DNA from: Strongyloides papillosus
Taxonomy: Eukaryota; Nematoda; Chromadorea; Rhabditida; Strongyloididae
DNA length: 64,000 bases
Assembly: GCA_005656395.1 (NCBI GenBank)
Contig: SRSI01000033.1
Coordinates: 62,001 to 126,000, forward strand
Direction: 5' to 3'
Position 1 is the first letter of the stretch, and each line of letters begins with the position of its first letter. A program made the position numbers and the translations under genes. Below, in pieces: positions 44,339-58,153 of the stretch. The notes beneath the pieces are model-generated. The model ran no database searches. It was not told the DNA's origin and was given only the letters and a program-made list of their open reading frames with translations.

Positions 44339-47300
44339 ACCTGGTGATTTATTTTATCTTACTATTTATAAAACGAAATATGTGCACAATATTACCAAAA
44401 TTGATCTTCTATGTAATAAAATTTTTCAAACAAATTTTGTGTTTGATGTTAGAATGTATATCAATCCATAATTTTATTAAAGAACACAAAAAGTACTTTG
44501 TAGCATCTGATTATAAATATTTATTTAACTTTTTTCTATCAAAAATGATGTGATATTTATTCGGTCAATGTAATATATGAAGTTAGTAGAAATATTTTAC
44601 TTGATGCTACGCATTAAAATATAATTACATAAAATGTACATTAAACTTACCTTTGGGCGATAAGAATTAATAAAGAGGCTACAAAGACATAAAAATATTA
44701 ATGAGTTATAAAAAGCTTCTACAATCAAATCTAATAGTAACAAAAATATTAACAGGATATCAAAATAATAATGAATGTCATCGCAAATTTTACACTTATA
44801 TATAGTTTAATATTTCCCAAATATTAAGTATTATACTAATTTCACACCTTATTCAGTTAATTAATAATTATTTTTAATTTACTGTTGTATAAGGGTGTAT
44901 AAAAGTTCAATTTCTTTTTAGATTGATTATTTAAAGTTTATTAGGAATCATTACTACAATATGGATTCATTCAATATTGAAAATATTTCCTTAAGAATGT
45001 AATTGACGGTTCTATAAAATAACAAGGGCTCTATTACTATGTTTATATAATTTTAATATAATAACAAACTAAAATTTAATATCTCTTGTAACAAAATTTT
45101 TTAATAAATAATATATTTATTTGAAAATTAATTTACAACAATAAAAAATTAATTAAATTAACCAATAATCTCATTTAGTTTAACCAAAATAAAAACGATT
45201 TAAAAAAGTTATTTCATATAAATGTTAGTATAAAGATATTATCACACTATTTACACGATATTTTTTATAAAAAATGACATTCTTTTTATGTATGATAAAT
45301 ATAAATCAAAACTTTATTAAACACACATGAATATTCCATTTATTACAAAAGCATTTAATTAAACATTTATAAGAATGGATACAATAAATTTTATTAAAAC
45401 TTAATTGATAATCCCATTTTGGATATAAAAAACCACTACAAAAAGTACATATTAAATTGGAAATACCAACACCAAACTATAATTCTTCTACTGTAATTGC
45501 ACTTAAACATTGCAAAAAATATCATTATTTTAAGATTTATATCTACAGGGAAATGAAGGATATTAATGATACTATGAACTATTGAAAGAACTTTTAATCA
45601 TCAAAGTAAAAGTATAAAAAATATTTACAAAAAAAAACTATTTATGTGTTTGGAGAAAACTTCATTCATCACCAACTCCATCCATCTTAATATCCTTTAA
45701 CTTTTGTTCCACTTAAAAATCTAAAAGTATTAAAAATAAATATTTGATATAACTAAATGTATATTTTTTTATAAATACATATAATATTTTTTAAGATTTG
45801 TTTATTAAACATAAATAATACATTGTCATCCTGTGAAAAGTCCTTAATATCATATTTATATAGAAAGTTCCCCTAATAACACTCTATAAATTTAACTTTT
45901 ATTAATTATTAGAAGATGTTGATGGATGAATAAGAAGAAATATTATAATTATATTTTAAATTAACAATATTTTATAAGATTATTTATTTATCATTATTCT
46001 CTAGACGGTTTATTAATTTCAAACTCAACTTTATTATATTTACTTCTCTAGAAACAACATTCTTCAAAAACTTCTACAAAAAATATGTCGTATAATCATT
46101 ATTTTCGAGATATCTTTAGAAAAAAATTAAATTTAAAGTAAAAAAAAACTTTTATAAGTCAAATTCGTTAGGTGAATTTTTAGGCACTCTCTACATATAA
46201 ATATCATAATTTTATGTAAAAACCTTTAACATCATTGAATTAAGATAATTGGCATAAGCTCTTTAAATTATATTTACATCAAAAAACTTCTTCAAATTTG
46301 AACTTTATCAATTTAATGATAAAGATTTTTTTCTAAATTCTGTGTATTATAGTTTAAGAAAGTATATAAGAAAGTGCAATCGCCGAAAAAATTGTACATA
46401 TCTATATTTACATATATTCTATTATGGGTAAAGAAACATTTATTAAAAATAAATAAAGATAATAATTTTTTATTTAAAGCTTTTTTTATTCTTATAAAAA
46501 TTTAATATATCTTACATATTTTAATAAAAAATGTTTTATACTTTAATTATTGTTTATTCAATACACTTTTTTTTCATAAATACTCTCTACATTATTATCC
46601 CTTTATTTTATATTATTTTTTTTTCTAAAGAAAATAATATATTATTTATAAAATATATCCTAATCATGCGTTTTTTAAATTGACATTGCGTACATAAATT
46701 AATAAAAGAATTTCTAAAGAAAAGTCTTTATTTTTAATAATTGTTATTTAAAAACATTCTTATACATAAAATTAGTTAAATGATATTTCAATGAAAATAT
46801 TACATTAAGTTTATCGCCCATATATTTAACAATTACATTTTATCTATTGTCATTATATTTGGCGTTACATTGTCACTACTTTAAAATCATCAGATAATCA
46901 TTATCATCTCACATGAGTCTTTATCCATATTATTTTTTATTCAATTATCATGTTTTCAGCTATTATCAGGTTAAAGTGTTTTATTAAAAACAATTTAAGT
47001 GCATATTTTTTAAGCACCTACTAATTTTTTTCTTAAATGTTTTTTAGTTGTTTATAATTTTTTGAAAATATTTTTATATCAAGTATGCTTGTAAGATGAT
47101 ATTTCTTTCTCCATAAGAGCTTCTAGGACATCTTTTTTCAGGGATGAAACTCTTTATCCTAAATATTTATAGGTTGTAGAAGTAAACTAATCGCCCTTAG
47201 ATAATGTAAAAAATTAATGTTACATTTGGATGTTTGTAGTTTTTTAATTTAATAAATTTTTGTTGGAATAAGTTATGATAATTTTAGAAAACTTTTTCTA

Positions 47301-47933
47301 ACCTAATGTTTTGTAGAAAAATTTTATAAAGATTAATAGAATCATCTTCTTTGTCCTCCATGTAATTGTCATGCATTATCAATGGTAATTTGTTTTTGAA
47401 ATAAGGATAACTATTACATGTAAAATAATATCTACATCAAACAACGGAATGGTTAATAAATAAATTTACTGCTTTGTTTCTTAACAATTTATTTCAAAAA
47501 AAGATGATCCACTTTCAGTTAGATGCACTCTGGGGACCAAGAATTAGGATAGTTGTCTAATTGCTTTATAATTAGAGGTAACTTTTTTTTTTGATTTTCC
47601 TGATGATACAAGTAATAAATCATCTCTTATGTTTTGCAAAAATTTAAATTTTAAAGGAAATATAATGGTAAAAAATGTTTTAGAAATTTTATATCATTCC
47701 TTCAAAACAAATTTTGCTCTAAAACTTTATTTTCTCATTTTTTTTCACCTAGATTAATTGTTGTTTGGGAGAAAAATAAATTAAAAAATGTTGTTAGATT
47801 TAGAATAGAAATTCATGTATAAATAAGAATACATTAGTTTTCCAAATCCCATTGAATCACGTCCTTTCATGAAAATTAAATTTAATGCAGCTTTTTTAGA
47901 TTATATTAATTATCCTAAGATTTAAAATTTTCA
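44339..47933. other. Gene-free 3.6-kb spacer
   Basis: Very AT-rich. No reading frame with family features, no repeat with clear ends and no RNA gene was recognised. A short less AT-rich patch at 45650-45710 has no usable frame. Confidence 0.4.
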
Positions 47934-49266
47934 ATGACAAAATTAAGAAATTTTTTTAATCTTCATTTTATTTATTACTTATTTCTATTTTCTGTGGTCT
48001 TGTTTTATTTCTACTATACATCTACAATAAGTATTTCTTTCATTCCTAAGATAATGATTAGAAATTATGATCAGTCAAATGAGTAAGTTTCCCCATTCTT
48101 AAGAATTGTTTTTTAATGAATAAAATTTTTAAGTATGTTATTTACATCATATAAAGAATACATAGTACTTCCACATATAGTTAAGAGTCAAAATTACAAT
48201 ACATCTGATGTCATTGTACTAATCCTACATATCAGCCACGATCAAAATCTAACAAAAATCAGGAATCATATAAAAAATTGGGAAGGATTCATATCTCTAA
48301 CCATTTATATTAACATTAACAAACCAAACCTTGATGAGTTAACATGTACATATTGTAAAATTATCAGTATTACTAAATACTCAAAAAAAGTTGATATTCA
48401 TTTTGTTATAAAAATGAGCAATTATCTATATTCAATCAAACAATTTACAATGTTTAAAGAATCATATAATTGTGAGAAGTTATATAATAATATTGAAGAA
48501 AGAATTTGTTCTCAAAAATCTAAAAATGTTATGGAAAATGCTAAGAAATTATTACAATATCCTATTAATATTTTAAGAAATATTGGGAGAAAATATACAA
48601 AAGCAAAGTATATAGTTATCGCTGATGTAGATCATATGTTTTCAAAAGGTTTCCATAATAAAATGTTATCTACAGCAAAGAAAGTATTGAAGAAAGATAA
48701 GAAAGCTGTTCTTGTATATAGAATATTTGAGGTTGACTATGAAAAATTGGAGGACGGGCCGGAAAATAAGAAAGAATTAGAGGGTATGATGAAGAATAAT
48801 AAGGCTTTCATATTTCACCATACTTTTAAAGGTGGTCATGATATTTCAAAACTAGACGAATGGTTTGCTGTACCTGATTCACCAGTACCAACAATTCAAA
48901 TTGAGGAAAAATTTAGAAGATTTGGTTGGGAACCACAATTTGTTAGTTTAACAAACATACCTTATCATGATGAACGTTTTCCCTATCCAAATCATGATAA
49001 TACAAATTTAGTAAGTTCCTACTCTAACATTTTAATAACCAAAACTTTTATCCTTCCAGAGATGGGCACTTTGTATGATGGGATACAAATTTCTAATTGT
49101 AAACGATGTATTTATGTACCATTTAGGATTAAAAAGCTTCAATGAATCACATCAAGTTGGATTAGCCAAAGAAATGTCTGTCCCCATATTTCAAGAGGCA
49201 TTTGATAAATTTAAAAATGAAATGATTGATAAATATTCAAAAAATACTAAAAAATGTCATTTTTAA
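47934..49266 (+). CDS. GT49/LARGE-type glycosyltransferase
   Basis: Exons 47934-48082, 48134-49010 and 49060-49266; 410 residues. The first exon encodes a cytosolic start and membrane anchor (about 8-32, LHFIYYLFLFSVVLFYFYY), so it is a type II Golgi-type enzyme. The luminal domain has YPINILRNIGRKYTKAKYIVIADVDHMFS, in which DVD is the metal/nucleotide-sugar DxD motif. It continues with KAFIFHHTFKGGHDISKLDEWF, YHDERFPYPNHDN and, after the last splice, RWALCMMGYKFLIVNDVFMYHLG. These are features of the LARGE-C/B4GAT1 family, which adds GlcA or GlcNAc-type residues (matriglycan on dystroglycan in vertebrates); the nematode substrates are not established. The middle exon acceptor (TTTTTAAG) is a little unusual. 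The upstream region before DVD is divergent and short, so loss of part of the stem is possible. Confidence 0.85.
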
Positions 49267-49356
49267 TATACTTAATAAATAGCTAATATATCATAATACA
49301 AGTAAGCACCAAAAAGCAGTATCATTTAAGCTTTAAAAAATTATATAAATAAAATA

Positions 49357-50349
49357 TTATCTTATTATGAAGCGATTAACAACAAGATCTCCTTTTACAT
49401 TGATAAAATCAACATCCTCAACACGGTCTCCACTTCTGAGGAAAAAATTAGCAAAATGTGAACCATCAATTTGAATACTTATTGATTTACTTTTTAATAG
49501 AAATTTTATGTCATTTGTCATCCCTCTTTTGAAGGGGAAGCTAGGTATATTTCTTTCCTCCACTTGCCATTTATCATGTTGGGTAGAGTTTCTAACAACA
49601 GCTCCAGGTGTGTTGCTTTTGTCATTTGGGAGATCTACACGAAAATGAAACACGAATTCCTCACCTTTCATGAAATTTACTGAGAATCTCTCGGCTCCAT
49701 TAATTTTTGGGTAGCATGTCATGAATAACTCCTTTGGTGGTATTATTTTACGGCACATCAAATTGTAATTAAAAGGAACTTTGGGTTTTGATAACTCTTC
49801 ATACTCATACTTCTGTTCATGACCATTATTTTCATTCTTCTTTTCATCATCACCATCCAATGCAATATTCTCATATTTTATAGAGTAAAGTTTAACTTTC
49901 CCATTGATATACAAAACTTTGACACTTTCAGGTGGGATTCTATGCATAAAATCAACAAAATGACTACCATTATGTTGTATTTCATAGTGTGTTGTCAGTG
50001 TTTTAATAGTTAATCTAAAATCTTTATCATTATTAAATGGATTTTCTATTCTTTTTTCTGTTCCCCAATTGTTATCAATTAGACTATTAATAACAACATC
50101 ATTATCAGATTTTATAAATAATTTTTTAGGATCAAATCGTGGATTGAAATGGATTGCTTTGTCATCACATTTTCTTCCTTCGTATGCTAGACCTGTACAT
50201 AAATCGACATTGAATCTATAATCATTAGAATCTTTATCAATTTTTCCATATATCTCGATGATGGAACCATCCTTCAAATGACCATTATTTGGTAGTAAAG
50301 TAACAAAAGGAACCCCTGGATTTAGTACTTTATTTTCATCAGCTGACAT
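49357..50349 (-). CDS. Tandem-repeat galectin
   Basis: 330 residues, single exon, two galectin carbohydrate-recognition domains (about 10-155 and 195-330) joined by an acidic Asn/Glu linker (DGDDEKKNENNGHEQKYEYEE). No signal peptide, as is usual for galectins, which leave the cell by a non-classical route. The N-terminal domain keeps the beta-galactoside contact residues (HFNPRF, VVINS, NNWGTEKR). In the C-terminal domain VVRNS and KWQVEER are kept, but the HFNPR segment is altered to FHFRVDL, so its sugar preference is probably changed or lost. Nematode galectins of this type are expressed in gut, cuticle and eggs. It is divergent from the helicase gene and next to glycosyltransferase genes. 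Confidence 0.93.
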   Translation of the reverse strand: MSADENKVLNPGVPFVTLLPNNGHLKDGSIIEIYGKIDKDSNDYRFNVDLCTGLAYEGRKCDDKAIHFNPRFDPKKLFIKSDNDVVINSLIDNNWGTEKRIENPFNNDKDFRLTIKTLTTHYEIQHNGSHFVDFMHRIPPESVKVLYINGKVKLYSIKYENIALDGDDEKKNENNGHEQKYEYEELSKPKVPFNYNLMCRKIIPPKELFMTCYPKINGAERFSVNFMKGEEFVFHFRVDLPNDKSNTPGAVVRNSTQHDKWQVEERNIPSFPFKRGMTNDIKFLLKSKSISIQIDGSHFANFFLRSGDRVEDVDFINVKGDLVVNRFIIR

Positions 50350-50961
50350 GATAAAGAAAATTTAATAGTATTAGATGATAGTATAAGGAGACTAAAATAA
50401 AAATAGATAAAGTTAATCTATGTAATATAAATATATAGTTATGTTACCATACGATGACACAATTGATTAAAACAAATTTCCTTTCTCGTCAATATACTAT
50501 TAAATTCCTATCAATAACGAATGTTACGACAAATTAAAACTAATATTAATCCGTTTATCAATAAAATAACTGTCTCAATTGTTAGTATAGCTGTCGAGGA
50601 TTATTAAAACAGTTATTTTATTTCATTATTTAGGTACTTTCAATAAACTTAATACAATTTTTAATATGTTTTATATTTAAAAAAAATAATATTATTCATT
50701 TATTTCAATAGGAGGAAAGGTATATTAGGAGAGGTATTTGAAAAAAGGAAAAAACAGGTGACTAAAAATTATGATTCACTAATGACATTCCACACCCCCA
50801 TTGTATCCCATTAAGTTATAAAAAAATTGACAATAACTGAAGATACGCTTCTCCAACGTTAGTTGAAATATGATTTGTGAGTGAATAAAAGAAAAAAAAG
50901 AGTAAGTTTTCGGCTTTCTGCTATACAATATTATCTCTATGTTATTACTTTGTCAATAATA
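50350..50961. other. Divergent promoter region between galectin and helicase
   Basis: A purine-rich stretch lies at 50710-50760. The helicase frame is open from 50881 (GTG) but the first in-frame ATG is at 50962, so 50881-50961 is treated as leader. No other feature. Confidence 0.4.
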
Positions 50962-52668
50962 ATGTATAAATTATCAAAAACACTACTGCCAGTTGTTATA
51001 AAATCATGTTGTGTTAAGAGGATTGTAATCAGTACTTTTGGTTGTTATCACAACAAAGCAATGTTAAATATTGAACATGATGAAAGTTTAGAAAAACTGC
51101 CAGATGCGCAAAAAATTATCCCAAATAAATCAACAGATGTATGTATTGGAAGCAACCTGAGATCAATAGTTCATTTTCCTAAAATACCTCTTGAAGCTTT
51201 ACAATACCCTTGGTTGGCTGATGCAAGAAGGATACTCAAAGAAACATTTAAAAAAAGCGACTTTTTACCTTTACAATTAGAAGCCATTACAACTATAATG
51301 GAAGGCAAAGATTGTTTGATTATTAAATCAACTGGTGGTGGGAAAAGTTTGTGTTATCAATTACCAGCATTATTAAAAAATGGGTATTGTATCGTAATAT
51401 CGCCATTACTTTCTCTGATGAATGATCAGATAATAAAATTGAATGATCTGGGAATCCCTTCAATTGCACTAAACAGTCTCCTGCCAAGGGATGAGTACAA
51501 AAATGTACTGGATGATCTTGAGAATCAAATAATGAACTACAAAATAATTTACATCACCCCTGAACAATATGCATATGGACGGAGGTTGAAAAAACTAATA
51601 AAGATGAATTCTAAGGATGGAATGCTATCTTTCATAGCTATAGATGAAATTCATTGCCTAAAAGATTGGGGTGAAACATACAGAGGAACTTATAAAGCAC
51701 TCCGAAACTTGAGAAACAGAGTTAAATGTCCTGTAGTTGGATTAACAGCTACAGCTAATAATGAACATATCGAGTATTTCAAGAAAAATTTAATTTTCAA
51801 GAAACCTGTTGTGCTGAAAAGTACGGTCATAAGAAATAATTTATTTTATCAAAGAATTTGGAAAGAGAAAGATTCTTCCTTACAAGTTTATGAAATAATA
51901 AAATCTCGTTTTTTTAATCAAACAGGTATTGTGTATTGTTTATCAATAAAAGAATCAGAAAAATTAGGTGAGTACTTGAGAGTAAATGGTATTTCAGCTA
52001 CTTTCTATCATGGAAAATTAGATAGAGATAAAAGGAATCAAATACTACAGGATTGGCTTGATGAAAAGATTAAAGTTATCGTAAGTACCAGTGCTTTTGG
52101 TATGGGTGTTGATAAGGGAAATGTTCGATTTGTCATTCACCATGCAATGCCTTCAAGAATTGTCGATTTCGTTCAGGAGACCGGAAGAGCCGGTAGAGAT
52201 GGTCTTCCATCTACGTGCTTAACTCTCTTTAATATTTATGATGCTACAAGGAGGATAAAGTTGAACATAAATAAACCTGATATTCTTGAGGATATTCATC
52301 AGATGGTTAAACTCTTGAATTCAAATAATTGTAAGAGAAGAGCTATTGCAACTTCGTTTGATGAAACTTTTGATGAAGAAGAATGCAGAAAAGAATGTGA
52401 GTCTTGCAATTGTTCAATTGATGATATTCATGGAGGTTCCAAAAAGTTACTAAACAAAATATTAGATGATTCCAAAGAAATACTAAAGAATCCAAATGAA
52501 AACATAACACAAAAGAAGTTAACAAAAGCATTATGGAAGATGAGGCGTCATTGGACCAAAGATGAGATAGATATGTTCCTTACAAGTCTTATTATGGAGA
52601 AAAAATTAACATTCAAAGTAAATAAAAATGCAGAGAGTCGACAAGCCTACATATCAATTCCTAGGTAG
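50962..52668 (+). CDS. RecQ-family DNA helicase, RECQ1/RECQL type
   Basis: 568 residues from the first in-frame ATG; the frame is open upstream to a GTG at 50881. Helicase motifs in order: 0 (FLPLQLEAI), I (STGGGKSLCYQLPAL, Walker A), Ia (VISPLLSLMNDQ), II (AIDEIHCLKDWG; DEIH instead of DEVH/DEAH), III (GLTATA), IV (GIVYCLS), V (STSAFGMGVDKGNVRFVIHH), VI (QETGRAGRDG). A RecQ zinc segment follows (CKRRAIATSFDETFDEEECRKECESC) and then a short winged-helix region. There is no HRDC domain and no long extension, matching vertebrate RECQL. The protein should unwind 3-prime-tailed duplex DNA with ATP in replication and repair. The Arg/Lys/Ser-bearing N-terminus could be a mitochondrial presequence, but this is weak. 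It is one long exon, unusual for a gene of this size here. Confidence 0.93.
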   Translation: MYKLSKTLLPVVIKSCCVKRIVISTFGCYHNKAMLNIEHDESLEKLPDAQKIIPNKSTDVCIGSNLRSIVHFPKIPLEALQYPWLADARRILKETFKKSDFLPLQLEAITTIMEGKDCLIIKSTGGGKSLCYQLPALLKNGYCIVISPLLSLMNDQIIKLNDLGIPSIALNSLLPRDEYKNVLDDLENQIMNYKIIYITPEQYAYGRRLKKLIKMNSKDGMLSFIAIDEIHCLKDWGETYRGTYKALRNLRNRVKCPVVGLTATANNEHIEYFKKNLIFKKPVVLKSTVIRNNLFYQRIWKEKDSSLQVYEIIKSRFFNQTGIVYCLSIKESEKLGEYLRVNGISATFYHGKLDRDKRNQILQDWLDEKIKVIVSTSAFGMGVDKGNVRFVIHHAMPSRIVDFVQETGRAGRDGLPSTCLTLFNIYDATRRIKLNINKPDILEDIHQMVKLLNSNNCKRRAIATSFDETFDEEECRKECESCNCSIDDIHGGSKKLLNKILDDSKEILKNPNENITQKKLTKALWKMRRHWTKDEIDMFLTSLIMEKKLTFKVNKNAESRQAYISIPR

Positions 52669-55193
<2,525 letters not shown>

Positions 55194-56688
55194 GAATAGA
55201 TGTTTGGGGGGTTCGTTGTATTTATTATAAACCATTACATGGTTGAGATAAATTTTTTTAACTCATTAGTTTTACTGTATTTTGTTATTTGTTAGAATAT
55301 CATTTTAATTGGAGGATTAATAAAAAATTGTATTATCTTTATTTTTATTTTTGTAGAGTTTAGTCATTAAAAGTTACGGTGATATAAAATTGCTATTTTA
55401 GAGTTTTGGAGTGACAGATTAATAATTTATGTTTGTGTTTAAGGTAAATTTGTCATTTTTATGATCTATCTGTCAATAGTATACGAAGCTGTGCACCAAA
55501 GGCTATTTTTTTATTCTTATCATTGACAGATGTTGTAAAGCCGAAAAGATTTTATTATACTCGAGTAAAAGTTGAATGAATTATTTGTTTGTAAAGTTTA
55601 TAATACTTTAAAAATGTATCAATGATAAAAGTATATAATTTGTTTATTTTAATGACAGTTTAATAGTTGGGAGGTTTTTATAATAAGTATTTAAGTTGGA
55701 GTGTTGATAATAGAATGTTAAATATTCTTAACTACTTAATTCATTGCATTTAATAATAATAACTAGGATGGTAAATTAAACGGGATAATCTACTAAAAAA
55801 GGTAAGAAATCAAGTTGGTTTCAGAGATGTTCTTAAACTGAATTGATTCCTTACAGGTATTGCGTTCTTCTACGGGAAAGATGACTAATGAAAGGAGTGA
55901 CATTAATGAATAAACAATTTCACAGGGAAAAATTTTTAATTTATTATCAAGTTTATCAAACAATCTAGATGATTGAATCAGGCGGCAAACTGAGATGATG
56001 TTTGACCTTCAAAGAAGATTCAAATTCTTAATAGTCTGAAATTTATAATAACACTTTTATTATTCTTTCATCTTTGTTATTATTTTGCTTGATTTTATAA
56101 GCTTTTATAATTTATTAATATTTTTGTATTAGTATGGTCTGTTTATTAACTTTTTTTATATTTCTACTAATTATAAAATCATATTATTGATAAAACAAAT
56201 TAATTCTTCAAAACATGTTATTCACATACTTTTTTTACCCAACTTGTTTTCAATAAATTTTATATCTCGATTTTGAAGTTTAAAAATTAATATTCACAAA
56301 GAGATACAGTGATAAACTGGGTACAAAGTTCTTATAGTCTTAATTTTAATATTTAATAAGAAAAAAATTAAAGAAAAACCTGTTAATCATAACATTCACT
56401 TTTAGTGATAACACTATGTTATGCATAAAAAATAGTTCCAAACGCCATACAAAGGATGTATTATAATGTTATCATTAATTTGATACTTTTGCTTACTCAA
56501 TAAAAATATAATAATGACAATCTTTCCCATTCATTTTGTGATAATGGTTCTCTTTTTGTGAATAAAAAATAACGAAAATTTTTAAAATAACTTTATAAAG
56601 TGTTTATTAGAATAAGAAAATATTGTGATAGGAAAATTATTTATTATATTGTTATCAGATATGTAGAGATAAAGCAATATTTCCTTGG
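55194..56688. other. Convergent spacer between HSP70 and proteasome beta-1
   Basis: HSP70 3-prime UTR with AATAAA at 55319-55324. At 55797-55915 GGTAAGAAATC...CCTTACAG followed by a 19-codon frame imitates an intron and last exon, but no upstream coding sequence joins it. Otherwise AT-rich. Confidence 0.4.
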
Positions 56689-57479
56689 TTAGTCTATGAT
56701 CTCTTCCTCTTTTACCCGTCTGTTGAATCCATCCATGATACCATTATATGGTAGTGGTCTCCTCAAGCATGGGTATTCACCTTGATCAGGACGGAAGAGG
56801 TATCTTGAAGTTCCATTTTTATCGATAACAGCTACTCTTATAACACCACCAGAACTTCCATCTCTACCTGTTGCAAGGAATACAGCACTTCTTATTAACT
56901 GTATACAATCATCTCTTTTTAAACCCTTTCTCCAATTAGCATCTAAATATGTATGAATAAAGGTACTTCCAGAACCAAGAGATGTTATAGTTTGCCTTGT
57001 TAATGTCCCACCAGATGGGATAGAATAAACTTGTCCTCCTAATTGGTCATCATACCCAGCTACAATTGTTGCTGCAGACAATGATTCGCGATAATTATAT
57101 AATGTGGTTCTAAAGTTGTTACTGGCTTCATAAACAGATATTTTCCTATTCTCAATCAGTTCAGTGACCTCCAATTGGTATTTAACGATGTCAGTTATTG
57201 TCTGGGTATCAGCTGCTGAACCACACCGACACACAACCATCGATGAATTGATTGGAGTTATCTTATCCGTACAACGACTAGCGATGAATGATCCACTGCT
57301 TGTTCGAGAATCAGTCCCAACAACAACCCCTCCATTATATTCAATTGCAACTAATGTAGTCTTAAAAAAAATAAGTTATTTTTTTGGATATCTAAACTTA
57401 CACCAGTGGTGATCTCTTCTGCCTTTGGAAAATGCCCCAAGGATGGAATTGATTTAGGTGTTGTAATGATACCATCCAT
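56689..57479 (-). CDS. pbs-1: Proteasome 20S subunit beta-1 (caspase-like activity)
   Basis: Exons 57479-57402 and 57360-56689, 41-nt intron, phase 0; 249 residues. A 26-residue propeptide ends in Gly. The mature chain starts TTLVAIEYNGG with the catalytic Thr1, Asp17 (GTDSRT), Lys33 (CTDKITP) and Arg45 (CRCGSAADTQ). Arg45 is the residue that gives beta-1 its preference for acidic P1 sites. SGGVIRVAVIDKNG near the end is also typical. It is the PSMB6 orthologue, an active-site subunit of the 20S core in cytosol and nucleus, made as a precursor and activated by self-cleavage at Gly-Thr. The single intron falls exactly between the Gly and Thr codons. Confidence 0.95.
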
Positions 57480-58153
57480 CAAAATAGGAATGTGTAATCA
57501 TAATAGATACATCACGTGTCAATATAATTTCTTTCCTAGTATAAAAATTACCATTTTTCTTTACTATTATTCAAAGTTCATATTTATTCATTCAAAAATT
57601 ATTAATCATAACTAAAATATCTATTTATTTTATTTAAAAGTATCAAACTAAAGATATTTTTTATCTTTGGAGTAGAAAAATTTACTTTCCATAGAATATA
57701 AATGTAATAATAAAAAATAATTACCATCACTGACATATGACCTTATCATTAGATATGATATCAATAACTAAATATGTATAAAAGAGACTTCCCGTCAATT
57801 AAAGATATATATTTAAAGAAAAAACTTTTCCTTATTCTTTAAAAAAATTATACTTCTAAAACAAATATCTATTCCTTTTTATCTCCTTTCACTTTCAATT
57901 ATTTAATGTACTAATCTTTTCTAGGTAAAAGTAGTGAAAATTAAAAGTGAAATACAATTTATTCATTTCTAACTGCTATTTATCATTTCACTAAGATATT
58001 TTATCTATATTAACTATTATATTTTGTGTTTATATGTTATTTATATAACATTACTAGTACAAACTGCGTAAAAGTTTTAAACATCAATAAAATTTGTAAA
58101 TTGACCAAGAAAATAATTTTGTTTATACTATATATAAACTTTCCATTGTAAAT
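57480..58153. other. Divergent promoter region between proteasome beta-1 and P450
   Basis: AT-rich. A TATA-like ATATATAAA occurs at about 58130-58138, shortly before the P450 ATG. No other feature. Confidence 0.4.

Noticed and set aside
45650..45710. Less AT-rich patch that looked like a last exon on the minus strand
   Set aside because: All frames meet stops quickly and no upstream coding exon was found.
55797..55915. GTAAG...TTACAG followed by a 19-codon frame after HSP70
   Set aside because: The HSP70 frame already ends at 55193 and no upstream exon can be joined in frame.
55990..56042. Box C-like ATGATG and box D-like CTGA spaced about 45 nt, as in a C/D snoRNA
   Set aside because: Box C is imperfect and no terminal stem pairs outside the boxes.
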